A DNA stretch of 41,558 bases from a virus. Shown one piece after another: positions 6,958 through 13,174 of this stretch. The stretch is from IMG/VR virus record IMGVR_UViG_3300036832_000918, positions 1 through 41,558 of that record; one strand, given 5' to 3'. The position numbers and the translations under genes are program-made. The notes beneath the pieces are model-generated. The model ran no database searches. It was not told the origin of the DNA and saw only the letters and a program-made list of their open reading frames with translations. Position 1 is the first letter of the stretch. Every line of letters starts with the position of its first letter.

Positions 6958-7242
6958 TCACCCTGCCTTTTTCTTGAGTCCGGCGCCGACAGCATTGAGG
7001 AGGGCGAGCAACTGATCCGGGTTTTGCCCCAATAGACCAATTACATACTCATGGGCCAGATGCGCGGTCCGCGGATCGGCGGCTGCATAGCGCAGAAGCT
7101 TGTCCCACGCCGCTTTGGGAATTTCATTAAGCCCGCTCTGCCACCTCGACACGGTCGCTTGCGATGTTCCGAGCGCCGCAGCCAGCTCTTTCTGGCCGAC
7201 CCCGGTGATGCGTGAGATTTCGGAGATTATATCTGTTGCCAT
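6958..7242 (-). CDS. cI: CI-like phage repressor (small HTH protein)
   Basis: 94 residues, MATDIISEISRITGVGQKEL then AAALGTSQATVSRWQSGLNE: a classic lambda-repressor/Cro type helix-turn-helix (GVGQKELAAALGTSQATVSR). The rest is helical (LLRYAAADPRT, LLALLNAVGAGLKKK) and may dimerise; there is no LexA-like protease domain, so induction would not be by RecA cleavage. It is transcribed away from cro with the operator region between, the usual lysogeny switch. The -10 (TATAGT, 7254-7249) puts the transcript start at or next to the ATG, so the message is probably leaderless, as lambda cI from PRM is. A perfect inverted repeat covers the start codon. Confidence 0.8.
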   Translation of the reverse strand: MATDIISEISRITGVGQKELAAALGTSQATVSRWQSGLNEIPKAAWDKLLRYAAADPRTAHLAHEYVIGLLGQNPDQLLALLNAVGAGLKKKAG

Positions 7243-7250
7243 GGGGCAAC
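7235..7250. promoter_or_regulatory. inverted repeat over the repressor start codon
   Basis: GTTGCC-ATGG-GGCAAC is a perfect 6-bp inverted repeat. The repressor start codon (7242-7240) lies in its centre and the repressor -10 box touches its right arm. It differs from the ATACA-N4-TGTAT operators, so it would be a site for another protein or an RNA hairpin at the very 5' end of the transcript. Confidence 0.45.
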
Positions 7251-7280
7251 TATAGCGTTGCGCTGAATACAGTGTCGTAT
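7249..7280 (-). promoter_or_regulatory. pRM: repressor promoter (pRM-like) with operator O1
   Basis: Minus-strand -10 TATAGT (7254-7249) with a weak -35 ACGACA (7278-7273, spacer 18). Operator-like ATACA-GTGT-CGTAT at 7267-7280 (4 of 5 arm matches) covers the -35. Occupancy there by Cro or repressor would shut the repressor gene. The weak -35 agrees with a maintenance promoter that needs activation. Confidence 0.5.
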
Positions 7281-7284
7281 ATGC

Positions 7285-7297
7285 GGGGGGGGGGGGG
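7285..7297 (+). repeat. run of 13 G between the two switch promoters
   Basis: Thirteen consecutive G lie between operator O1 and the -35 of the rightward promoter, ending directly at the TTGACG. A homopolymer of this length is far outside the local pattern. It can slip during replication, and its length would set the distance between operators. It is also the kind of run where sequencing is least accurate. Confidence 0.85.
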
Positions 7298-7325
7298 TTG
7301 ACGGTAGAATACAGATGTGTATACG
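7298..7325 (+). promoter_or_regulatory. pR: rightward early promoter pR with operator O2
   Basis: -35 TTGACG (7298-7303), 16-base spacer, -10 TATACG (7320-7325). A perfect inverted repeat ATACA-GATG-TGTAT (7309-7322) fills the space and overlaps the -10. Transcription would begin around 7331-7334, at the cro ATG, so cro may also be leaderless; no ribosome site is seen upstream of it. Confidence 0.7.
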
Positions 7326-7333
7326 GTTCACGC

Positions 7334-7555
7334 ATGGCGCGGCCGCTCTTCCACATCCGTAAGAAGGTCTTCGGCGTCACGCAGGCCGAGATGGCCCTGA
7401 TCGCCGGAGTGTCGCAGGCGACCATTTCCAGGTGGGAGGAGGGCAGGCAGTCTCCCGACCACGATGCGCTTGCGCGCATTCGCTCCCGCGCCACGAAGCG
7501 CGGCATCCCTTGGGATGATCGCTGGTTCTTCGAGGCCCCGGAGACGGCTGCATGA
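7334..7555 (+). CDS. cro: Cro-like repressor
   Basis: 73 residues from ATG 7334. MARPLFHIRKKVFGVTQAEM then ALIAGVSQATISRWEEGRQS is a helix-turn-helix of the same class as the facing repressor (SQATISRW against SQATVSRW), so the two may read the same operators. The TTG at 7298 in the same frame is the promoter -35 and not a likely start. The C-terminus (GIPWDDRWFFEAPETAA) is short. Opposite orientation to the repressor gene with operators between is the standard Cro arrangement. Confidence 0.8.
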   Translation: MARPLFHIRKKVFGVTQAEMALIAGVSQATISRWEEGRQSPDHDALARIRSRATKRGIPWDDRWFFEAPETAA

Positions 7556-7854
7556 GCCCCGGTCGAATACACGCGAAAGATGACACGCCCCGCGTGTGCG
7601 GGCGTGATGCACGCCAACTTCATGTGGGCTTCCCCGATAAATCACAAGTTGATCTCTTGGATTTGTACCGGCTGCCCGTCCAACATGCCGGTTGTGCGAA
7701 AACATGTCAATTTGACCCACAACCAACAGTAAGTTTCCGTGATGGGGCAATTGTGTTCCGCAATGGAACCCATTGTGAATCATTATGGGCATTGGGGCCT
7801 CCGTGGCTTTCTCGGCTGTCAATCCCCTCATTTAGGGGGAATATTGTCCGATGA
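7552..7854 (+). CDS. possible early-right protein, unknown
   Basis: 100 codons fit exactly between cro and the next gene with ATGA overlaps at both ends (7552 and 7851), the coupling pattern used all over this genome. The predicted protein (MSPGRIHAKDDTPRVCGRDA at the start) has no recognisable domain and a composition that does not look strongly coding. The same stretch holds several inverted repeats (7761-7775 and 7824-7838) and a GC-rich imperfect hairpin near 7581-7602. It may be a control region and not a gene. Confidence 0.35.
   Translation: MSPGRIHAKDDTPRVCGRDARQLHVGFPDKSQVDLLDLYRLPVQHAGCAKTCQFDPQPTVSFRDGAIVFRNGTHCESLWALGPPWLSRLSIPSFRGNIVR
7761..7775. promoter_or_regulatory. inverted repeat, possible protein-binding site
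   Basis: CAATGG-AAC-CCATTG is a perfect 6-bp inverted repeat about 75 bases before the next start, in a stretch that repeats related words (CAATTGTG, CAATGG, CATTGTG, CATTGGGG). It may be a binding site for an activator of the CII type. Confidence 0.35.
7824..7838 (+). promoter_or_regulatory. hairpin covering the ribosome site of the next gene
   Basis: CCCCT-CATTT-AGGGG is a perfect short inverted repeat whose right arm is also the only good ribosome-binding stretch (AGGGGGA) for the ATG at 7851. Pairing would hide the ribosome site, so translation of that gene may be controlled at this point. Confidence 0.4.
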
Positions 7855-8291
7855 AGGTACTATTGACAAATCCGTCGGGCGGACATCGGGGCGAGGAAAC
7901 CCCAGGCATAGTTGCTCATATACAACGCCTGCACGCCCTCATTCACGAATTGTTTCCGACCAAACCAGCTGCCCATTTAGCTGATCTGACGGGGCTTTCG
8001 ATCAGCGCATGGCACAAGTCGTTGCGCGATCGCCGTGATTTCTCCTCCGGTGCCCTGCTGTCTCTTTTCCGCAGTGCATACGGCCCGCGGTTCCTGCGCG
8101 CCTTCATAGGCGAAGACTATCGCGGAGATTGGTTCGTGGAGTTTCAAATTCTCATCCGGCGTGCAGAAATAGAGCAATGGGAACGCGATCTCAGGGGGAT
8201 CGATGAAGGCATTGCTCAAGCGAATTCTGCACGCCGTAACCAAGCTCATGGTGCGCCTCGACAAGTGGGTGCACGGGGCGTGCGGAAATGA
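7851..8291 (+). CDS. early-right regulator-like protein
   Basis: 146 residues. A helical block with a possible helix-turn-helix lies at about 30-60: HLADLTGLSISAWHKSLRDR then RDFSSGALLSLFRSAYGPRF, where the TGLSISAWHKSL segment resembles a recognition helix. FIGEDYRGDWFVEF and a long charged helix follow. The tail is basic and unstructured. Position after cro suggests a CII-like or early regulator. Family not recognised with confidence. Its stop overlaps the next start (ATGA). Confidence 0.7.
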   Translation: MKVLLTNPSGGHRGEETPGIVAHIQRLHALIHELFPTKPAAHLADLTGLSISAWHKSLRDRRDFSSGALLSLFRSAYGPRFLRAFIGEDYRGDWFVEFQILIRRAEIEQWERDLRGIDEGIAQANSARRNQAHGAPRQVGARGVRK

Positions 8292-8914
8292 GGGACGACC
8301 AGGACATCGATGATAGTTTCTGCGGAAGTGCCACTACCGCGGATTCGCCCGTACTGGCGGGCGCAACGGCTGCCGTCCTAGCTCACGACAGCGTATCTCC
8401 CGGGGCGGCAGCCGACCGGTTTCCGAATTTGCTGCCGCGTCCGGAGCAAATATGGCCGCCCGAGCGAACGGCCGAGCTTCTGCGGCTGCGCGAGCGCGCC
8501 ATGTCGGCGAGGCAGATTGCCCGGGAGCTTGGCGTGACGCGCAATGCCGTGATCGGCAAGTTGCATCGGCTGAAGCTGACGATCGTGCAGGTGCGGGTGA
8601 CCACCGACCGGCATCGGCAGCAGCGCCGCGAGCAGGCGGCGCGGCGCAGGGCCAGGGAGCGGGCTGCGAGAGGGCCCGAACGCGATGTCCGGCCTCGTCC
8701 GGCGCGCCAGGGGCCCACCCGTGCGCCCGTCCCCGGCAAGGTGAACATCTGGGGGCTGACGGAGAACGCGTGCCGGTGGCCGCTATTCGGCGGGAACGAG
8801 CCTGTTAGCGAGCAATTTTATTGCGGGGGCGAGGCGGTGCTAGGCGCGTCGTATTGCGGGGTGCACTGCAAGCAATCGTTCGGGCCGAGCCGGCCGCCGA
8901 TGGGGCGGAGATGA
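8288..8914 (+). CDS. GcrA-like cell-cycle transcription regulator
   Basis: 208 residues. Residues 56-98 match the GcrA DNA-binding domain: [20 protein letters not shown] then [20 protein letters not shown], with the family signature [13 protein letters not shown]. The C-terminal region (about 159-200) has the GcrA end: [22 protein letters not shown]. GcrA proteins of Alphaproteobacteria bind the housekeeping sigma factor and activate promoters marked by CcrM methylation (GANTC). Unlike host GcrA, this one has a 55-residue N-terminal extension without clear structure and a very basic Arg-rich linker. It overlaps genes on both sides (ATGA). It probably competes with host GcrA or directs polymerase to phage promoters. 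Confidence 0.85.
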   Translation: MRDDQDIDDSFCGSATTADSPVLAGATAAVLAHDSVSPGAAADRFPNLLPRPEQIWPPERTAELLRLRERAMSARQIARELGVTRNAVIGKLHRLKLTIVQVRVTTDRHRQQRREQAARRRARERAARGPERDVRPRPARQGPTRAPVPGKVNIWGLTENACRWPLFGGNEPVSEQFYCGGEAVLGASYCGVHCKQSFGPSRPPMGRR

Positions 8915-9003
8915 TGCGCATTTTCGAGGATCTGTTGCACGCTTTCGAGGATCAGAGGCGGCACAGAGGCATTGTGTTGCATGCTTGGAGCGGGCGGGCA
9001 TGA
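8911..9003 (+). CDS. 30-residue coupled peptide
   Basis: [20 protein letters not shown] followed by [10 protein letters not shown]. It is bounded by ATGA overlaps with the GcrA-like gene and the next gene, so ribosomes could pass straight through. It is an amphipathic helix with no known family. It may act only as a coupling leader. Confidence 0.5.
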   Translation: MMRIFEDLLHAFEDQRRHRGIVLHAWSGRA

Positions 9004-9602
9004 ACGAACTGGTCCGCTATGACGCGATGTGCCGAGCCATTGAGGAAGCCTATCACGTCGATGAAGTAAAGGACATCCGCGATAAGGCTCGCGCGCTCGA
9101 ACAATATTCGCGCCAGGCTCAGAACGTAGAGGCGGAGCGCCAGGCCTGCGAGATACGGCTGCGCGCGGAGCGCAAGGCCGGCAAGCTACTGGGGGAGATG
9201 GAAAAGAACAATGGGGGCGGCGATCGCAGATCAGATCACCGGTCACATGGTGCTACCGGTGATGAGCCAACCCTGGATGACCTCGGCATATCCAAGAAGC
9301 AATCCTCCGACTGGCAGAAGCTTGCCGCGATTCCACAGCGCGAGTTCGATCGGTCTCTGAAAGAGGCTGAGCGCCCCACGACTGCTGGCCTCATTCGCGC
9401 GACAAGCGAGCCTAAACCGATGCCTGTCCGCAGCGACGCATTGTGGCTGTGGGGACGCCTCAATGATTTCGAACGCGATGGGCTGCTCGAAACCGACCCG
9501 AGGGAAATCATGGAAACCATGGTTCCTCATATGAAAAACACTGTCCATCGACTAGCCCCAAAAGTTTCGGCGTGGCTCAGACGAATAGGAGAAATCGAAT
9601 GA
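9000..9602 (+). CDS. conserved alphaproteobacterial mobile-element protein
   Basis: 200 residues from ATG 9000 (ATGA overlap with the previous stop; a GTG/TTG-type start further up is less likely). [20 protein letters not shown] followed by [20 protein letters not shown] is the hallmark of a protein found widely in phages and integrated elements of Alphaproteobacteria, usually with a long N-terminal coiled coil (to about residue 70), a polar Gly/Asn/Asp stretch and then a small helical domain ([20 protein letters not shown]). The second part looks like a helix-turn-helix. Biochemical role unknown; position before the replication gene suggests replication or segregation. Confidence 0.75.
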   Translation: MNELVRYDAMCRAIEEAYHVDEVKDIRDKARALEQYSRQAQNVEAERQACEIRLRAERKAGKLLGEMEKNNGGGDRRSDHRSHGATGDEPTLDDLGISKKQSSDWQKLAAIPQREFDRSLKEAERPTTAGLIRATSEPKPMPVRSDALWLWGRLNDFERDGLLETDPREIMETMVPHMKNTVHRLAPKVSAWLRRIGEIE

Positions 9603-10048
9603 TGATTGGCAAAGAGGCCAGCGGTTTGATCAGAATTGTCTCGCACATCATCGAGACTAGAGAAGAGCAGAGACTTATCAGCCCATCATGGGTCGCTACG
9701 GAAACCATGGTCGTACTTGGTGCCACTGAATTGCGGAAAACATATCCGGATGTCTATATCGGATGTCATTTGCAAGTCCGACAAATAGCGCGTGGACAAT
9801 TGCGACAACGTTGGGAAAATCCAGAGACTGATGACGATGAACATCCACTTTTTCCAGGATTGCAGCGTCGTTATCCCGTACAGCGCCCGGCCGGCGAGGA
9901 GCCGGAATACATCAAGCTAGAAAATCTTTCGCGACCTGATGCAATCTACAACATCGAGCGCTTGAGATTGGAAGCGCGCTCCAAACTCGAACATGCAGAC
10001 GCACTGCAAAGCTGGCTCGTACATCGCCTGGATGCAGCAGGAGCCTGA
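9599..10048 (+). CDS. hypothetical early protein
   Basis: 149 residues from ATG 9599, overlapping the previous stop. It has an N-terminal helical region ([20 protein letters not shown]) and [16 protein letters not shown] stretch of [18 protein letters not shown] precedes a final long helix ([20 protein letters not shown]). No family recognised. The gene is more A+T-rich than its neighbours. Confidence 0.65.
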   Translation: MMIGKEASGLIRIVSHIIETREEQRLISPSWVATETMVVLGATELRKTYPDVYIGCHLQVRQIARGQLRQRWENPETDDDEHPLFPGLQRRYPVQRPAGEEPEYIKLENLSRPDAIYNIERLRLEARSKLEHADALQSWLVHRLDAAGA

Positions 10049-10076
10049 CATGAGCCGATGGTGGCGAGTATAAATC

Positions 10077-10823
10077 ATGTCTGCGGGCGCCTCGACCAAA
10101 TGGTTCTGGAGCGACTGGCTTGGCGACCAGGAAGTACGCCGGCTGACGCCAGCCGAGCGTGGGGTATGGATTGATCTATTAGGCTTGATGGCAGCAGCGA
10201 GCCCTGTCGGATATCTCTGCGACGGCAAGGGGAACCCAATCTCGGATGCCGAGCTTGCCCGCGTGACGAACGCCGGCACGGTCGAAGAGGTTCGGAAACT
10301 CGTCGACGGGATTCTCGAAAAGGGCGTTGCCAGCCGCGACCGGTCCGGACGGTTACTTAACCGGCGCATGGTGCGAGATGTGACCACGGCTCGCAAGAAG
10401 TCCGAAGCAGGCAAGTTGGGCGGCCAAGCAACCGCCGAGAAACATTGGGGAAAACCATCCCTGCCACAGCACGTGCCACGGCATATGCTACAGCAGGGGT
10501 GCTACGCCCCTATACCTAACCTTAAAGAAAGAAATACTACCTCTTCCTTTGGTGCCGCGCGCGCGAAGAACGCGCACGGTGTGGGGCCGGGTGCCCCAAT
10601 CAACGGGCACAGCCTGGAGAAGCAGCCGAGGTTGAGGGAACCGTCTGCGGATGGGGGCGCCGGCTCGCTCGCCGTTGAAACGGCGAGCCGCCACCCCCAC
10701 GAAACCGCCGAAAAGAAAGCGGCTGCCGAGGAAGAGCCGGAAGTGGCGAGGATACGGGCCAAGGCTCCCGAGGAGCTGACCTTGGCGGAAATCAACATGC
10801 TGCGATTTGGAATTCGCCGATGA
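10077..10823 (+). CDS. phage replication initiation protein (O-like)
   Basis: 248 residues. The N-terminal 105 residues form a winged-helix region like those of phage replication proteins of the O/DnaD/DUF1376 type: TKWFWSDWLGDQEVRRLTPA then ERGVWIDLLGLMA, DAELARVTNA and VRKLVDGILEKGV. The middle is low-complexity and encodes three or four iteron-like repeats in its DNA (10462-10511), as lambda O carries its own origin. The C-terminus is charged (EEEPEVARIRAKAPEELTLA) and may bind a helicase loader or DnaB. No helicase gene is seen, so host DnaB is probably recruited. A DUF1376-like accessory protein is the alternative. Confidence 0.75.
   Translation: MSAGASTKWFWSDWLGDQEVRRLTPAERGVWIDLLGLMAAASPVGYLCDGKGNPISDAELARVTNAGTVEEVRKLVDGILEKGVASRDRSGRLLNRRMVRDVTTARKKSEAGKLGGQATAEKHWGKPSLPQHVPRHMLQQGCYAPIPNLKERNTTSSFGAARAKNAHGVGPGAPINGHSLEKQPRLREPSADGGAGSLAVETASRHPHETAEKKAAAEEEPEVARIRAKAPEELTLAEINMLRFGIRR
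10462..10550 (+). other. candidate replication origin: iterons plus A+T-rich stretch
   Basis: Three direct repeats with an exact 12-base period, TGCCACAGCACG (10462), TGCCACGGCATA (10474) and TGCTACAGCAGG (10486), are followed by a partial fourth TGCTACGC (10500). An A/T-rich, strand-biased stretch then runs from about 10512 to 10550 (CTTAAAGAAAGAAATACTAC). Lambda and related phages keep four O-binding iterons and an A+T-rich unwinding zone inside the O gene; this has the same order and place. Confidence 0.55.
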
Positions 10824-10858
10824 GCATGTTCCTGTTATGTATCAATATGTTCGTGGAA

Positions 10859-10874
10859 TGTTTCACGTGAAATG
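10859..10874. promoter_or_regulatory. parS: parS-like site (ParB/Spo0J binding site)
   Basis: TGTTTCACGTGAAATG differs from the bacterial consensus parS (TGTTTCACGTGAAACA) only in the last two bases and holds the full 12-bp palindrome TTTCACGTGAAA. It lies between the replication gene and the NusG-like gene and overlaps the first possible ATG of the latter (10872). Host ParB nucleates and spreads from such sites. Confidence 0.65.
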
Positions 10875-10889
10875 CACACGGAAAGCATC

Positions 10890-11390
10890 ATGCGCTGGAT
10901 AGCCATCTGCACGTCGGTCGCCGCCCAGCCGCGCATATGCGTGGCGTTGCAGAATTGCGGCCACGAGGTTTTCCTTCCGATGGAAAGCTTCTGGAAATGC
11001 TTTCGCGCCGGCAAGAAATTGAAAGCATTCGATCCGGTGTTTCCGAATTACATTTTCGTCCGGCTCGAGCCGGTTCGCCTCGGCGAAATCATGGACATCG
11101 AGGGCGTCCGCGAAGTGTTGCGATCGGCAGAGTGCAAGCCGGTGGCGATTGCCGACGACATCATCGAGGCGCTGCGGAGCGCGGTGGCCAAGCGGATATT
11201 CGACCGCACTCGCAATTACGGGTTGGCCGCCGGCACCGATGTGCGCATCGTCGATGGGCCCTTCGCCGGCTTCGTTGCCAAGGTCAAATCGGCCAGCCCC
11301 AAGCAACGCGCGCGGGTGCTGATGGAATTCCTCGGCCAGATCGTCGAGGCCGAGTTTAGCGTTGACAAATTGCAGAAAGTGGGGGGATAA
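10890..11390 (+). CDS. NusG/RfaH-like transcription elongation factor
   Basis: 166 residues from ATG 10890, which has GGAAAG five bases upstream; ATG 10872 in the same frame has no ribosome site. MRWIAICTSVAAQPRICVAL, GHEVFLPMESFWK and FPNYIFVRLE give the NGN domain (about 1-95) that clamps RNA polymerase. GTDVRIVDGPFAGFVAKVKS and RVLMEFLGQIVEAEF give the KOW domain (about 113-165). Host NusG couples transcription to Rho or translation; specialised copies such as RfaH suppress termination on chosen operons. A phage copy just before the late genes would suit processive antitermination. Compared with host NusG (about 180 residues) it is slightly short but complete. Confidence 0.85.
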   Translation: MRWIAICTSVAAQPRICVALQNCGHEVFLPMESFWKCFRAGKKLKAFDPVFPNYIFVRLEPVRLGEIMDIEGVREVLRSAECKPVAIADDIIEALRSAVAKRIFDRTRNYGLAAGTDVRIVDGPFAGFVAKVKSASPKQRARVLMEFLGQIVEAEFSVDKLQKVGG

Positions 11391-11395
11391 CCGCG

Positions 11396-11533
11396 ATGGC
11401 GGATGGTTGTGGCACACCACCTGGGTGGCGATCGCCGCCGGCGGCCATGCCTGGGAGTGCTTCTGGCGGACCCGGGCCGCCGCCTTCCGGGGGCTTGAGA
11501 CGAAGTCTCGCCCTGTCACTGGCATGCCCATGA
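11396..11533 (+). CDS. possible Pro/Gly-rich 45-residue protein
   Basis: ATG 11396 opens 45 codons (MADGCGTPPGWRSPPAAMPG at the start) that end with TGA overlapping the ATG at 11530 (ATGA). It would fill the gap between the NusG-like gene and the next gene. Composition is just Pro, Gly, Ser and Ala, so it may be a chance open frame in GC-rich DNA. Confidence 0.3.
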   Translation: MADGCGTPPGWRSPPAAMPGSASGGPGPPPSGGLRRSLALSLACP

Positions 11534-11733
11534 TCACCGACGCCGACAAGCTCAAATGCGCCCAGCGCGAGCTGGCCTTGCGAAAGCGCGTCTACCCCAA
11601 CCGCGTGTTGACCCATCGCATGAAGCCGCGTGAAGCCGATCGGGAGATCGCCATGATGGCGGCCATCGTCCTGGATTATGAACTTCGCACGGCCAAGGAA
11701 GAATTGCCACTGGAGGAGCCCACCCATGCTTAG
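11524..11733 (+). CDS. small helical phage protein
   Basis: 69 residues from ATG 11524 (or 67 from ATG 11530). MPMITDADKLKCAQRELALR followed by KRVYPNRVLTHRMKPREADR and EIAMMAAIVLDYEL is a charged helical hairpin of a type common in rhizobial prophages beside replication genes; function unknown. The stop overlaps the next gene, whose GGAGGA lies within this one. Confidence 0.7.
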   Translation: MPMITDADKLKCAQRELALRKRVYPNRVLTHRMKPREADREIAMMAAIVLDYELRTAKEELPLEEPTHA

Positions 11734-12139
11734 CGCGAAATCTCTACACGCGTCCGGTCGCATCAGCGACAAGCAGATGAAGAAACTCGCCGTGCTGCGC
11801 GCCACCCGTTCGCAGAAATCCAAGATGGCGCCGTTCGAGCAAAAAACCAAGGACGAGGGGCGCCTCGGCAACGAAGGCAAGACGCCGGTTAACGAGATCA
11901 ACAGCCGCGAGCACCAGGATCGCGGCGGCCGCTACGGCACCCCGACGAAGCACGGCCGCGCCGGGTCGGAAGGACAGTTGCACAAAAGCCACATCAATGA
12001 GCCGCAGCACCAGCACCCGAAGTTCCCATCTGGTGGGGACGTCAAGGCCTCCAACCCGAAGACGGGCAACACGAGGATGAAGGGCAAAATTCCCGCACAG
12101 GGCGGCCAGTACGGCGGCGGCGGGCGCAATACGCAGTGA
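11726..12139 (+). CDS. basic, disordered hypothetical protein
   Basis: 137 residues with GGAGGA eight bases before ATG 11726. The N-terminal 40 residues may fold as helices (MLSAKSLHASGRISDKQMKK). The rest is rich in Lys, Gly, Asn, Gln and His (GTPTKHGRAGSEGQLHKSHI) and probably disordered, ending GGQYGGGGRNTQ. It could bind nucleic acid. No family recognised. Confidence 0.65.
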   Translation: MLSAKSLHASGRISDKQMKKLAVLRATRSQKSKMAPFEQKTKDEGRLGNEGKTPVNEINSREHQDRGGRYGTPTKHGRAGSEGQLHKSHINEPQHQHPKFPSGGDVKASNPKTGNTRMKGKIPAQGGQYGGGGRNTQ

Positions 12140-12615
12140 GCGCGACCGAAGTCCAATTGGCCTACACAGCCGGAATCATCGACGGCGAAGGATATTTCGT
12201 GCTCGTTCCGCGCGCGATGAATCATAGGAAGTACGGGAAATATCAGCGATACAATGCTGTCGTCGGAATCAAGCACACCAAAAGAGAACTGCTTGAATGG
12301 ATGAAAGAAAAATTTGGTGGAAATATTTATGGTGTGCCCTGTCGGAGCATAGCACACGCGCCTTCATGGGAATGGCGCGTTACGCATCTGGCGGCAGCTG
12401 CGTTTGTCCAGCAGATCATGCCGTATTTGTTATTGAAGAAACGTAATGCGGAATTGATTTTAGAAGTGCAAGGCACCGCAAAACGGTGGGGCAAGTGGGG
12501 CGTTCCAAGTGAAGTCCTCGATCGCCGCGAAGCCATGTACGCAGAAATGAAAAGCTTGAACAAGCGTGGACCGAAAGATGCCATGGAACGAAAAATCGTT
12601 CAAATCGCGTCATAA
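12136..12615 (+). CDS. LAGLIDADG homing endonuclease, free-standing
   Basis: 159 residues from GTG 12136 (GTGA overlap). LAYTAGIIDGEGYFVLVPR is a textbook LAGLIDADG helix with its catalytic acidic residue (AGIIDGEG), followed by a strand-rich region (YNAVVGIKHTKRELLEWMKE) and FGGNIYGVP as in half-domain enzymes that act as dimers. A second motif is not visible, in line with the short length. It is not inside an intron here. It is richer in A+T than neighbours, so it was probably acquired by homing. It could spread itself, or could once have moved the coat intron. Confidence 0.85.
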   Translation: MSATEVQLAYTAGIIDGEGYFVLVPRAMNHRKYGKYQRYNAVVGIKHTKRELLEWMKEKFGGNIYGVPCRSIAHAPSWEWRVTHLAAAAFVQQIMPYLLLKKRNAELILEVQGTAKRWGKWGVPSEVLDRREAMYAEMKSLNKRGPKDAMERKIVQIAS

Positions 12616-12790
12616 TCACGCGTTAAGCGTGCCGCAAGCCAAGAAGGCTTCGAGCATTGCCAACGCAATCTTGCGTAGTGGCGCATCAGAAAAGATTGCC
12701 ATCGCGACCGCAAACAAGCGGGTTAACAATCTGCGTAAGCGCGGCGTGATCAGTGATCGCCAAGCAGATAAATTTGCCTCTAAACGGTAG
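12578..12790 (+). CDS. small basic phage protein
   Basis: 70 residues from ATG 12578, overlapping the end of the endonuclease gene. MPWNEKSFKSRHNHALSVPQ then AKKASSIANAILRSGASEKI and AIATANKRVNNLRKRG matches a small conserved family of phage and mobile-element proteins (MPWxxxSFxxRHN, QAxxAxxxANAIL, AIAxANKR). Highly basic; probably binds nucleic acid. Role unknown. Confidence 0.7.
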   Translation: MPWNEKSFKSRHNHALSVPQAKKASSIANAILRSGASEKIAIATANKRVNNLRKRGVISDRQADKFASKR

Positions 12791-12821
12791 AGCAGTACAG
12801 CATAGGAGCAATAAAATTCCA

Positions 12822-13166
12822 ATGCCGTTCGTCAAAGGACAAAGTGGAAATCCCCGTGGCCGAGAACCCGGTCGGATGCCGCACCGTGTCGTGCTGTTTG
12901 ATATCAAGCAAGCCGCCCGCAAACATTGCCCCGAGGCAATCGAATTCATCGCCAAGCATATGCATTCCGATGACGAGCGCGTCGCACTCGCGGCCGCCAT
13001 AGCCATGATCGAGCGCGGCTATGGCAAGCCGGAGCAAAAAGTCGACGGCGAGATGACGCACCGGTTTGCGGTCGTTCCGCAAACAATGGCGAAAGATGAA
13101 TGGCTGGCGAACCGCGGCCAGCCGTTGGCGTTGCCGCCGCCTGATCCCGATCGCAAGCTCAATTGA
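12822..13166 (+). CDS. DUF5681-like protein, terminase small subunit candidate
   Basis: 114 residues from ATG 12822, with AGGAG about 12 bases upstream. It opens MPFVKGQSGNPRGREPGRMP, the diagnostic FxxGQSGNPxGR start of DUF5681 proteins, followed by a helical domain (AARKHCPEAIEFIAKHMHSD, LAAAIAMIERGYGKPEQKVD). Proteins of this type often sit just before the large terminase. Helix-turn-helix-like build and place suggest DNA recognition for packaging. Direct proof is lacking. Confidence 0.7.
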   Translation: MPFVKGQSGNPRGREPGRMPHRVVLFDIKQAARKHCPEAIEFIAKHMHSDDERVALAAAIAMIERGYGKPEQKVDGEMTHRFAVVPQTMAKDEWLANRGQPLALPPPDPDRKLN

Positions 13167-13174
13167 GGAAACAT

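Noticed and set aside
7298-7333. TTG start at 7298 for the Cro-like protein
   Set aside because: The TTG is part of a strong -35 (TTGACG) followed by an operator and -10; HTH protein starts naturally at ATG 7334.
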